Shown: piece by piece, positions 42,777 to 51,600 of the stretch
How the letters are laid out: every line of letters begins with the position of its first letter
Numbering within the stretch: position 1 is the stretch's first letter
From: CAIOYC01 sp038327995
GTDB taxonomy: Bacteria; Pseudomonadota; Alphaproteobacteria; Caulobacterales; Caulobacteraceae
DNA length: 52,267 nucleotides
Assembly: GCA_038327995.1 (NCBI GenBank)
Contig: JBBQLP010000015.1
Coordinates: 1-52,267, forward strand
Reading direction: 5' to 3'
Made by a program: the position numbers and the translations under genes
Notes under the pieces: generated by a model
The model's database searches: none
What the model was told of the DNA's origin: nothing
The model's input: only the letters and a program-made list of their open reading frames with translations

Positions 42777-43415
42777 ATGACCGATGTGAACGTAAGTAAG
42801 ATCGAACCCATCCAGCGAAAGGGGCGCGACGCCCGGCGCCAAGCGATCATCGATGTCGCGCGCGAGGTCTTCCTCACCGAGGGCTATGCGGCGGCGTCCA
42901 TGTCAGAGATCGCCGCTCGCGTCGGCGGCTCCAAGGGCACGCTCTATAACTACTTCCCCTCGAAAGAAGCATTATTCGCCGCCTTCATGGGCGCGGAATG
43001 CCAGATCGAAGGCACGATGGCGCACCAGATCAACGACGCCGAGGAGGCGGACATCGCCGCCGCCCTGACCAGCATCGGCGGACGGCTCCTGCGCTTCATC
43101 CTGTCCGACAAGGTGCAGGCGATCCACCGGCTAGTGATCGCCGAGGCGCCGCGCCTGCCTGAGCTTGGCCGCACCTTCTACGAGGAGGGACCGCGCAAGG
43201 GCGTAACCATGCTCTGCGACCACATCGAACGCTGGATGGATGAGGGGCGGCTGAAGCACGGCGATCCCTTCCGCGCCGCCGAACAGTTCGGAGAGCTTCT
43301 GAAGGCAGGCCTGCATCACCGCAAGCTCTGGGCCGTTGCCGATCCCACAGAAGCGCAGATCGACTCCAACGTGACCGAAGCGGTGCGGATTTTCCTGGCC
43401 GCCTACGCAGCTTGA
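42777..43415 (+). CDS. TetR-family regulator of the efflux operon
   Basis: A 212-residue TetR protein with the DNA-binding N-terminus (RRQAIIDVAREVFLTEGYAAASMSEIAARVGGSKGTLYNYFPSKEALFAAFM) and a C-terminal domain (LVIAEAPRLPELGRTFYEEGPRKG) of the AefR-like type often found next to multidrug efflux genes. ATG 42777 is chosen; a GTG at 42759 in the same frame is possible. It is divergent from nodT across the palindrome 42714-42740, so autoregulation and repression of the efflux operon, released by a drug-like ligand, are likely. Confidence 0.9.
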   Translation: MTDVNVSKIEPIQRKGRDARRQAIIDVAREVFLTEGYAAASMSEIAARVGGSKGTLYNYFPSKEALFAAFMGAECQIEGTMAHQINDAEEADIAAALTSIGGRLLRFILSDKVQAIHRLVIAEAPRLPELGRTFYEEGPRKGVTMLCDHIERWMDEGRLKHGDPFRAAEQFGELLKAGLHHRKLWAVADPTEAQIDSNVTEAVRIFLAAYAA

Positions 43416-43572
43416 GTCCTTGCCAGGCGCCGCAATGCGCGCTCAAATCACGCGGGGTGTATGGGAAAGCTGGTATCGCAGCAAAACTATGCGCCGAACC
43501 AACATGATCGGCTGAATTGACGTCGGGCTCGCAGCCTGCGACGGTCGCACAGCTTATTTTCGGCAAGAGTTT

Positions 43573-44670
43573 ATGAAGCGGATATTGGTTAATCATTTCT
43601 CGCCGCTGCCAAACAAGGTGACGGGTCTGACGGTCTATACTTGGTCGATTTTGCGTGAATTGGCGCGTTCCGGCAAATACCGCTATGTTCTGATGACCAA
43701 CTGGGACCTTGATCAGGTCCCCTCCGAGCTTGCTGCGGCAGGGGTGGAATTGTTGCACGCGCCTTGTTTGCGCAATGAATTGATTGCCTGGCTGCAGCGC
43801 GGTTTCCATATACCCTCGGTCGCCCGAAAACTGAATTGCGAACTGGTTTTCAACCCCTATGCCTTCGGCGCCTTCTGGGGAAAGACGCCCAGAGTAACCG
43901 TCAGCCACGATCTGCGCCGGGTGACGCATCCGCACCTGCATAGCTGGCCCTCCCGCCTGCAATGGAACATCGGCGTCCCGGCGACCCTCAGCCAATCCGC
44001 TGGTCTGATCGCCGTCTCGTCCGCGACCCGCGCCGACATGATCGCCGCCTATCCCTTCCTGAAGACGCCCATCGACGTGGTGCACGAAGGCTGTCCGATA
44101 GAGGTGCCTGAGGCCCTGCCGCCCCCACCGCCCGAAACCAAACCCTACGCCCTGATGGTGGCCAATATCACCGCGATCAAGAATGTCGGCGTTTTGGTGC
44201 GGGCCCTGAGCCTTCTGGCCAAGCGGGGACTGCTGCCGCGGGTGTGTCTGGTCGGCCGGAACGACAGCGCGGACCCCGCCATCGCTGAGGCGCTGGCGGA
44301 AGGCCTCAATCTGCGAATGCTGGGCTCGGTGGATGAGGATTTGCTGACCCGGTACTACGCTCACGCCCGCTGTTATGTGAACACCTCTCTGGTTGAAGGC
44401 TTCTGTCTGCCGATTCTGGAGGCGCAAAGCTTTGGCGCGCCGGTGATCGCCAGCGATCTGCCAGTGCTGCGCGAAGTGTCGGGCGACGCGGCAAGCTTTT
44501 TTCCGCCTGATGACGAGAAGGCGCTGGCGGACGCGCTGGAAGCCATGTTTGAAAATACGCCCGACCCCGCCCTGGCCGAGCTCGCAAAGAAGAACGCCGC
44601 CCGGTTCTCCTGGAAGAAGGCGGCGCGCGAGACCGAGGCTGTTTTCGACAGGGTGCTGAACCGGGTTTGA
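43573..44670 (+). CDS. Glycosyltransferase family 4-like (GT-B)
   Basis: A 365-residue glycosyltransferase. The N-terminal domain starts RILVNHFSPLPNKVTGLTVYT; the C-terminal domain has MVANITAIKNVGVLVRALS, VCLVGRNDSADPA, and the E-x7-E nucleotide-sugar motif EGFCLPILEAQSFG. It should transfer a sugar from a nucleotide donor during polysaccharide assembly. The first 300 bases are clearly lower in GC than the rest of the window. The stop overlaps a TTG start of the next gene (TTGA, 44667-44670), giving tight coupling. Sugar and acceptor are unknown. Confidence 0.9.
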   Translation: MKRILVNHFSPLPNKVTGLTVYTWSILRELARSGKYRYVLMTNWDLDQVPSELAAAGVELLHAPCLRNELIAWLQRGFHIPSVARKLNCELVFNPYAFGAFWGKTPRVTVSHDLRRVTHPHLHSWPSRLQWNIGVPATLSQSAGLIAVSSATRADMIAAYPFLKTPIDVVHEGCPIEVPEALPPPPPETKPYALMVANITAIKNVGVLVRALSLLAKRGLLPRVCLVGRNDSADPAIAEALAEGLNLRMLGSVDEDLLTRYYAHARCYVNTSLVEGFCLPILEAQSFGAPVIASDLPVLREVSGDAASFFPPDDEKALADALEAMFENTPDPALAELAKKNAARFSWKKAARETEAVFDRVLNRV

Positions 44671-46145
44671 AACTTTCCATACTCCTTCCTGCCCGCAGGG
44701 GCTGGTCCTGGCACGCCGCCCTGGTCGCGGCGTTGCGCGAACGCGGTCATGAGGTGGCGATCAGCGTTGTGGAGGGATCGCCCTACCCTCTACTCCTGCG
44801 CCTGTTGCTCTGGGCGGAAATGCGAGCGTTTGGGCGAGGACCGCTGACCACCCCGCTCACGGCCAACCAATTGCAGACGCTGACGCCGGGCGCATTGAAA
44901 GCGACCCACCCCGACCTCGAAATCGACCTCGTGGGCGGGACATCCGGGCGTAGAGAGGTGCTGCGCCTGCGCCCGACCTTCGACGCCAGCGCCGATGAGC
45001 AGGCCCTGTTCGGCGCCTTGCTGGCTGGGAGGGCGCCGTTGATGGAGGTGCTGCACGGCCAGGGCTCAACGCCCATGGCCCGCTCCTGTCCCCGCATCGA
45101 AGACGACGAGGTTCTGGCGCGCGCTCTGGGCTCGGTCTTTTCGCGCCTGGTCAGCCTTGTCGTGCGGTCCGTAGAGCGAACACAGACCGGGGCGGAACCG
45201 GAAGGCTGGTCGGAGCCGCCTCCTGCCAATGAGGCGAAAACGTGGGGGACCCCGGACATCGTGCGGTTTGCCGCACGGGAGTTCGCCATCAAGCTCAAAC
45301 GCCAGTTCACCAAGCGCTCCCAACGGGAAGGTCACTGGCTGCTGGCCTCACGGCCAACTCCCCGCGAAACATCCAACGGCCTGCAACCAGCCGTGGACGG
45401 CTTCACCGCGCTGGAGCTGTCATCAGACGCCTACTACGCCGACCCCTTCATCCATGAGCGAGACGGACAAGCAGTCCTGTTCGCCGAAAAGTTTCCGTAC
45501 AACACCGGGACCGGCGTTCTCGTCTGCGCCGAGTTGCAACCTGACGGCGGCTGGAGTCCGTTCGAGACCTGCCTTGAGCGCCCCTATCATCTCTCCTACC
45601 CGTTCGTGTTCGACCACGCGGGCGAGACCTGGCTGATGGCAGAGACGGGCCAGAACGGGACTTTAGAGCTTTACCGCGCCGTACAATACCCGACGGACTG
45701 GGTGCTGGACCGGGTGCTGATGCAGGACGTGGCTTTGGCGGATGCGACGCTGGTCGAGTGGGAAGGCCGGTGGTGGCTGTTCGCGGCGCGGTCGAGCCTT
45801 GGCGGCTCGATCCAGGACGAACTAGTCGGCTTCCACGCCCCCTCCCCGCTCGGACCTTGGACGCCTCATGCGCTTGATCCCTTGAAGTCTGACGCCAGAT
45901 CGGCCAGACCCGCCGGGCGCTTTGTGAAGCGGGATGGTCGGCTGCTTCGCCCCGCACAGGACTGTGAGACCGGTTATGGTACGGGTCTGGTCTGGTGCGA
46001 GGTGACGGCGCTCACTCCCACGCACTTCCAGGAACGTGTCGTCGGCCGGTGGCGCGGCGCCGACTTCGATGCCGATGGGGTGCATACATTCGCGACCGGA
46101 GGCGGCGTGGATGTCATCGACCTGAAGCGAACCGTGCGCCGCTGA
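44667..46145 (+). CDS. GINT1-like five-bladed propeller protein, putative polysaccharide synthesis protein
   Basis: A 492-residue protein of two parts. Residues 1-235 start like a Rossmann glycosyltransferase (MKLSILLPARRGWSWHAALV) but are otherwise unrecognised. Residues 240-490 have repeating blade motifs (AYYADPFIHERDGQAVLFAE, YHLSYPFVFDHAGETWLMAE, DATLVEWEGRWWLFAAR). These match the domain found N-terminal in plant glucosamine inositolphosphorylceramide transferase 1, and resemble GH43-type beta-propellers. Bacterial relatives sit in exopolysaccharide clusters. The start is an unusual TTG overlapping the upstream stop; no other suitable start is near. Activity unproven. Confidence 0.75.
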   Translation: MKLSILLPARRGWSWHAALVAALRERGHEVAISVVEGSPYPLLLRLLLWAEMRAFGRGPLTTPLTANQLQTLTPGALKATHPDLEIDLVGGTSGRREVLRLRPTFDASADEQALFGALLAGRAPLMEVLHGQGSTPMARSCPRIEDDEVLARALGSVFSRLVSLVVRSVERTQTGAEPEGWSEPPPANEAKTWGTPDIVRFAAREFAIKLKRQFTKRSQREGHWLLASRPTPRETSNGLQPAVDGFTALELSSDAYYADPFIHERDGQAVLFAEKFPYNTGTGVLVCAELQPDGGWSPFETCLERPYHLSYPFVFDHAGETWLMAETGQNGTLELYRAVQYPTDWVLDRVLMQDVALADATLVEWEGRWWLFAARSSLGGSIQDELVGFHAPSPLGPWTPHALDPLKSDARSARPAGRFVKRDGRLLRPAQDCETGYGTGLVWCEVTALTPTHFQERVVGRWRGADFDADGVHTFATGGGVDVIDLKRTVRR

Positions 46146-46267
46146 AATCGCGCGGCGAACGATAGGCTCGCGGTCCAGCTCCATCTCCTGTTAGCGTGCC
46201 GCTGGCAGGGCAGGTGATCCACCCGCATTTCTACGCGCCCCCGCCTACTGAGTGAAGATTGACGGAC

Positions 46268-47368
46268 ATGACCTCCTCGGCCTCCGAACAGCCCTTGACG
46301 CCCACCGGGGAAGCCGCGTCCGCGCCGCTGGTCGACACCCCGCGAGAAGCCCTGTCGGTCCAGCACCTGCGGGCCGCGGCAGCGATCCTGGTGGTGACCG
46401 CCCATGCACAGGACCAGTTTCCCGGCATCCGGCAGCTGTTTCCCTCGACAGCTGGGCTGGGGGGCGTCGACATCTTCTTCGTCATCAGCGGTTTTGTGAT
46501 GACCTATACGACGGGCCTGCGTCACTACACCGGTTGGGAGTTCCTCAAGCGACGCCTGGCGCGCATCGCACCGCTTTACTGGGTCATGACCCTCTTCACA
46601 GCGGCGTTGCTTCTGGCGGCGCCCGCCCTTGTCAGGGACAGCAAGTTCGCATGGAGCGACCTTGCAGCCTCCCTCGCCTTCTTTCCCCACTACAACGCCG
46701 CCAAGTCCGACTCGATCAGACCAATGCTGAAGCTCGGGTGGACGCTGAACTACGAGATGTTCTTCTATCTCCTGTTCACGATCACCATCGTCCTTAAGCC
46801 CCTGAAACGGACGCTTGCCATCGGCGCCTTCTTTGTCGCGTTGGTCGGCTTTGTCGCCGTGACCCAGCCGACAGCGGCCCCGCTGGCCTTCTGGGGCGAT
46901 CCCATAGTGTTCGAGTTCATTTTCGGCTGCCTGATTGGCTGTCTGGACCTAAGGGGGCTTACGCAGCGAATACCCGCCGCAGCGGCGTTCGCGGTGCTGG
47001 CTGTCGGGGTGGCGGGATTTGTCTTCATGGATGGTTTGGCGATCAACCGCGTCTTTGCACGCGGGGTGCCCGCGTTGCTGATGGTACTGTCAGCTCTTGC
47101 GCTGGAGCGGACCGGAGCAGTGACGTTCGGCCGCCGCCTCATCCATTTCCTCGGAAACGCGTCCTATTCGATCTACCTCAGCCACCTCTACAGTGTCATC
47201 TTCTTCCGCATCGTCTGGGAGAAGCTGCACCTGCCAACAGAGACCCTCCCGTGGGCCCTGACCTTTGTTGCTCTTTGCGTTGCAACAGGGATCGGGGGCG
47301 GCTGCGTCACCTACCTTCTGGTTGAGAAGCCTCTGGGGCGGCTGATCAGGAAACCGGTCGCGATCTAA
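46268..47368 (+). CDS. Acyltransferase family 3 (polysaccharide O-acyltransferase)
   Basis: A 366-residue membrane O-acyltransferase. Family marks are VQHLRAAAAILVVTAHAQ (conserved Arg and His), GGVDIFFVISGFVM, FLKRRLARIAPLYWVMTLF and the C-terminal FLGNASYSIYLSHLYSVIFF. It probably acetylates or succinylates the polysaccharide made by the two preceding genes, 122 bases upstream. ATG 46268 is preferred over TTG 46259. A distinct type from the OpgC-like acyltransferase at 11257, which lacks the GGVDIFFVISGF motif. Confidence 0.9.
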   Translation: MTSSASEQPLTPTGEAASAPLVDTPREALSVQHLRAAAAILVVTAHAQDQFPGIRQLFPSTAGLGGVDIFFVISGFVMTYTTGLRHYTGWEFLKRRLARIAPLYWVMTLFTAALLLAAPALVRDSKFAWSDLAASLAFFPHYNAAKSDSIRPMLKLGWTLNYEMFFYLLFTITIVLKPLKRTLAIGAFFVALVGFVAVTQPTAAPLAFWGDPIVFEFIFGCLIGCLDLRGLTQRIPAAAAFAVLAVGVAGFVFMDGLAINRVFARGVPALLMVLSALALERTGAVTFGRRLIHFLGNASYSIYLSHLYSVIFFRIVWEKLHLPTETLPWALTFVALCVATGIGGGCVTYLLVEKPLGRLIRKPVAI

Positions 47369-47377
47369 ACCTCACGA

Positions 47378-48661
47378 CTATCTGGAAGCCGCTCCGTTCG
47401 GCTGCACCTGCGCCAATCCAAGCGCGTTCAGCACCCCCGGATCGAAGGTGCGGGCGGGGTATTCGTTGGCGAGGGTCATCGTCACGGGCCCCGAATAGGC
47501 CCAAAGCGCCCAAGGAAACCCGTAGCGCTCGGCGGTGGAGCGAACCGTGCGCAGCCAGCGCGTAGTGTCCGCGTCCGAAGCCCCGACGACGCTGCCGATG
47601 GTGCGACTGACGCCGAACTCGCCAAGGAAGATGCGGCTGCGGGGGATCCGGTGAACGTCCGCCCAGGCGGCAACGTGCGCGAAGTCGCTGACGGTCATCT
47701 GCGGTCCGGCGCTGGACTGAAAATACGTCCTCAACTCAGTCTCCATGGCGATGGAGAGCCTGACCTTGTCGTCGGGCGATATAGCTGCATCAGCCGCCAG
47801 CGCCGCTTTCGCCCGCGCCAGGACGCTCTCGAAATCACCCGGCCGCGGGGGCCAACTGACCCCGGAGGTATATTTTCGCGCGCCACTGGAGCGCTGATGC
47901 GTGAAGGGGTGCGGCTCATAATAGTGGAAGCTGTAAAGGACGTCGGAATTGCGAAACGGCGCCGGATCGAGGTCAAGGAGGCCCTTCATGCCTCCCCCTT
48001 CGGCGCCCGTCAGGATCAGGGGCAATCGCGGCGCCGCGCCCCGGGCGACCGTGTGCAGATGCTCCAGCATCGCCTGCCAGCGCGAGACTCCAGCCATGCC
48101 ATAGAGCGCCGGTTCGTTCAGCAACTCCAGCGCAACCCGATTTTGCGGAAAGCTCGCCAGAACTGCAGCGAACTTGCCCACCACCTCGGCATAGGCTGAA
48201 AAGACTCCTTGGACGTTTCCGGTGATGTCGGTGTCCATAAACCCCGCCACCCGCTTGCCGGGATGCAGATCGGCGATGACCCGCAGGCCGTGCGCGTTGA
48301 ACAGGGCGATGTTGCGCCGTAGCGCGACGTAAAGTTCCTCGTTCCGGGGCCCCGCCGTCCTGAGAAAGATGTCCGGCGCAATGGTGAGGCGCACGAAATC
48401 AAATCCGGCCTTGGCCAGGGCCCTGACCTGATCCTCCGGCATGGCGTGCGCGGCGTCGTCGTAGGGGGGCCATACATAGTCATTGTCAGGGCCTGTCAGC
48501 CGTAACGACTGCATCATATGATAGATGTTCACCCCCCGGCGAACGGAGGCCCCGCCCGTCGCTGCGGAAACAGGCGCCGCCGCGCTGCCGCCCGCGACCA
48601 GACCGCCGACCGCCGCAGTCACTGCGCGTCGGGAAATGCCTTTCCGGCCCTCGGTAACCAC
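47378..48661 (-). CDS. Glycoside hydrolase family 5-like endoglycanase with Tat-like signal
   Basis: A 427-residue secreted (beta/alpha)8 hydrolase. The N-terminus has a Tat-like twin-arginine signal (GISRRAVTAAVGGLVAGGSAAAP). The core shows FDFVRLTIAPDIFL, VIADLHPG, the acid/base Glu in ALELLNEP, YSFHYYEPHPFTHQ and the nucleophile Glu in IFLGEFGVSR, all GH5 hallmarks. Such enzymes trim or release polysaccharides, and its location at the end of the polysaccharide genes (convergent, 9 bases apart) suggests it acts on that polymer. GTG start at 48661, only 3 bases after the preceding DUF885 gene. Confidence 0.88.
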   Translation of the reverse strand: MVTEGRKGISRRAVTAAVGGLVAGGSAAAPVSAATGGASVRRGVNIYHMMQSLRLTGPDNDYVWPPYDDAAHAMPEDQVRALAKAGFDFVRLTIAPDIFLRTAGPRNEELYVALRRNIALFNAHGLRVIADLHPGKRVAGFMDTDITGNVQGVFSAYAEVVGKFAAVLASFPQNRVALELLNEPALYGMAGVSRWQAMLEHLHTVARGAAPRLPLILTGAEGGGMKGLLDLDPAPFRNSDVLYSFHYYEPHPFTHQRSSGARKYTSGVSWPPRPGDFESVLARAKAALAADAAISPDDKVRLSIAMETELRTYFQSSAGPQMTVSDFAHVAAWADVHRIPRSRIFLGEFGVSRTIGSVVGASDADTTRWLRTVRSTAERYGFPWALWAYSGPVTMTLANEYPARTFDPGVLNALGLAQVQPNGAASR

Positions 48662-48664
48662 CGG

Positions 48665-50523
48665 CTATGCCCGCCGCGCGTCGGCGATATAGCCGTCGAT
48701 GGCTGTGGAGAGCACCGTCAGGGGAACGCCGCCGGTCTTGACGATGGCGTCGTCGAACGACCCCAGATCGAACTTCGCGCCAAGCGCCGCCCGCGCCTTC
48801 TCCCGCAGGCGCAGGATCTCGTTGTGACCCATCTTATAGCCGCAAGCCTGCCCCGGCGAGGCGCAATAGCGGTCAACCTCGCTGGTCATGGCGTCCGCGC
48901 CTTTCCCGGTCTGTTCGGTCAGGAAGCGCACCGTCTGCTCGCGGGTCCAGTGCATGGCGTGCAGGCCGGTATCGGCCACCAGACGGCAGGCGCGGAATTG
49001 CTGGGCCTGCAGATAGCCGATCTGGCCGAACGGATCGTCCGTATAGAGACCATGCTCGTCCATCAGCTGTTCCGCATAGAGCGCCCAGCCCTCCACAAAG
49101 GCGTTGAAGCCCGTCAGCGAAGAGATCAACGGGATTTCGGCATGGTGTTCAGCCAGATACGATCCCTGCCAGGTGTGACCGGGCACGCCTTCGTGCGCGG
49201 TCAGGGTGGGGAGCTGGTATTTCGGCCAGAGCGAGGTCGACTTCAGGTTCACGTAGTAGATCGCAGGACGGGTCCCATCCAGCGAGGGAAAGTTCATATA
49301 GCCCAGCGCCGCGCCATCCTGAATGTCCACCGGCACCCGTTTGACCACCACGTCGGCCTTCAGCCCCAGATGAGAGACCTGCGGTAGCAGCGGTCTGATC
49401 TTGGCGAGCGATCCGTTCAGATAGGCGATCAGTTGCGCGCGGCCTTCGTCCGTATCCGGGAAGAGAAAGCGCTGATCCTTGTTGAGCGCCTGCACCCGCT
49501 CCCCGACCGTGCCCTTGGTCATCCCCTGTTTCTTCAAAAAGCCGTCCATCCGGGCCTGGATCGCCCTGTTCTGCTCAAGGCCAAGGGCGTGAATATCCGC
49601 GGCGGTGCGCGTGGTGGTGGTGCCGAGACGCAGCGCCCAGTGATAATAGCGTCGCCGTCCGGCAGGCGCTGCACCCCCGCTTTGTGATTGGCGTGGGCCG
49701 TGGCCCGGGAAAAGGCGGCGATCTGGCGATCCAGCGCCGGATAGACTTCAGTCTCCACCAGTTTCGCGCACCGGGCCGACCAGTCGCCCGCGATCCCGGC
49801 CTTGCTCGTCCGCGTCGCCAGAGAAGATACGAGCCGTTGCTCTGACGCCTTCGTGGCGCGAAAGCCCTTGAGCTGACCGAGCGCGTTGGCGGCGATGAAG
49901 TCTGGCGGTGCAACGCCCATCCCGGCGTCGGATTTGATGCGCGCGCTTTCCTGATCCAGTTGCCGGGCGAAGGCGGAGACGCGGGAAAGGTAGGTTTCTG
50001 CGTCAGCGGCGTCCCTGATCTGGTGCTGGGAATCCAGGAACTCGGGAACGGCGGTCACGGCGCCGTTCTGCTGGCTGACCACATAGGGATTGGCCCCGCC
50101 GAAGAAGCCGGACGCCGCGCTCGGCCCGCCATATTTGAACGCCGTTCCCTCGATCCCCCGGTCGGCGGCGTAGCCCACCGTGTCATAGCGGATGCGATCC
50201 GCCTCGCTGAGGCTGGCGCGGCTGATCCCCGCCAGTCGCCGCTTCATCGAGCGCACCTGGTCAGCCCAGGCGCTGTCGGCGTGCGGCGACAGGTCGGCGA
50301 GTTTTGATTTCAGCCCAGCGTACTTGCCGGTGTCGAGGCCGAGGGAAGTGGCCTGCTCGGGAACGATGCGGATGATCTCATCGGCGAAAGTGTCAAGGTC
50401 AGCACGAAACTTGCCACCCGCAGCCGGGGCGGCGCCAGCGACGGGCGCCAGGACGGCCAGCGCGCTCGCCGCCGCTCCCGTTTGCAGTAGTTGGCGACGG
50501 TCTAGCGGGCGCAGTTTATTCAC
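48665..50523 (-). pseudogene. DUF885 family secreted protein, broken by a one-base frameshift
   Basis: Two frames together make one DUF885 protein of about 620 residues. The 5' part (50523 down to about 49650) begins with a Tat-like leader (RRQLLQTGAAASALAVLAPVAGA) and runs to VQRLPDGDA. At about 49648-49651 one base is missing: the next expected residues (YYHWALRLGTTTTRT) read on in another frame, which continues to the stop at 48665. That part holds the family motif HEGVPGH and ALYAEQLMDEHGLY. Reading continues otherwise cleanly, so a real recent mutation, programmed shift or sequencing error are all possible. The GH5 gene follows on the same strand. Confidence 0.85.
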
Positions 50524-50600
50524 GGGATTTCCTCCGGGCGGGAATGGAAGCGTAGAGGCGGAAGCCCCCGACGGACAAGCGTTTTAGCGAGACTAGCGCG

Positions 50601-51600
50601 CTAGATCGGCGCCTCGATCGACCGGGCCAGCGGCGTGATCAGCTTCGGACCCGTTTCGGTCATCCACCAGCAGTCCTCCAGCCGGATGCCGAACTCGCCG
50701 GGGATGTAGAGACCGGGTTCGTCGGAGAAACACATCCCCGCCTGCAGGGGGCTCATGTCCCCGTGCACCAGATAGGCCGGTTCATGCCCATCGAGGCCGA
50801 TGCCGTGGCCGGTGCGATGAGACAAGCCCGGCAACTTGTAACCTGGGCCCCAACCCTCCCGCTCATAATAGGCACGCACCGCGTCGTCGATCTTGCCCAC
50901 GGGCACGCCGATCTTCGCGGTATCGAGCGCGATTTCCTGACCCCGCTTGACCGTATCCCAGACCTTGCGCTGGCGGGCGTTCGGCACGCCGACCACCCAG
51001 GTGCGAGAAATGTCGGACTGATAGCCCTCGACCACGCAGCCGCAGTCCATCAACACCACCGATCCCTCGCGCACCGATTGGGGCTGCGCCGAGCCGTGCG
51101 GATAGGCGCTGGCTTCGTTCAGAAGCACCAGCGCGAACTCCGGCGCACCGCCCAAAGCCTCGGTGGCGCTGTTCATCAGGCCCGCAATCTCGGCGGGCCG
51201 CATCCCGATCTTCACATGGGCATGGACGTGGCGCAGGGCGGCGAGGGTGATGTCGTTGGCGGTCTGCATCAGCGCCAGTTCGGCAGGCGACTTGATCAGG
51301 CGGCACGCGCGCACGAGGGCGTCGGCGGCGATCATGCGATAGCGGCTGGAGGCCTTCTGCACCCCGTCGATGACGAAGAAGCGGGTGGTGGATTCCACCG
51401 CCAGCGTCCCAGACTTCACGCCTCGGTCCTTAAGGGCCTGAACGATGCGCGCAAACGGGCTTTCGTGCTCGTTCCAGGGCCGCACGTCACCGCCGACCTG
51501 AAGCGTCTCGCGCACCGAGGGCTCCTCGAACGCGGGAGTGACGATAACCACCTCGCCCCGCGCCGGAATGATCGCCGTTGTGGCGCGCTCGGACCTACGG
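50601..51600 (-). pseudogene. M24-family Xaa-Pro dipeptidase, N-terminus lost at an IS630 junction
   Basis: All five metal ligands of the pita-bread fold are present (Asp in MDCGC, Asp in YQSDISRT, His in HRTGHGIGLDGHE, Glu in FSDEPGLY, Glu in IRLEDCWW). The creatinase-like N-terminal domain is missing: similarity starts near RSERATTAIIPARGE at about 51595, where about 60 residues should precede it. From there the sequence is IS630 transposase. An ATG at 51647 on the same frame lies in IS sequence and could start a chimeric protein (50601-51647, 348 residues). Enzyme activity on proline-containing dipeptides may remain; the gene is probably disabled. Confidence 0.8.

Noticed and set aside
42693..42842. 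Longer N-terminus for the NodT lipoprotein
   Set aside because: It would cross the operator palindrome and part of the TetR gene; ATG 42692 starts a lipoprotein signal peptide directly.
44667..46145. Glycoside hydrolase family 43 enzyme
   Set aside because: The propeller blades resemble GH43-like proteins, but the better match is the GINT1-type domain, and I cannot point to the GH43 catalytic triad.
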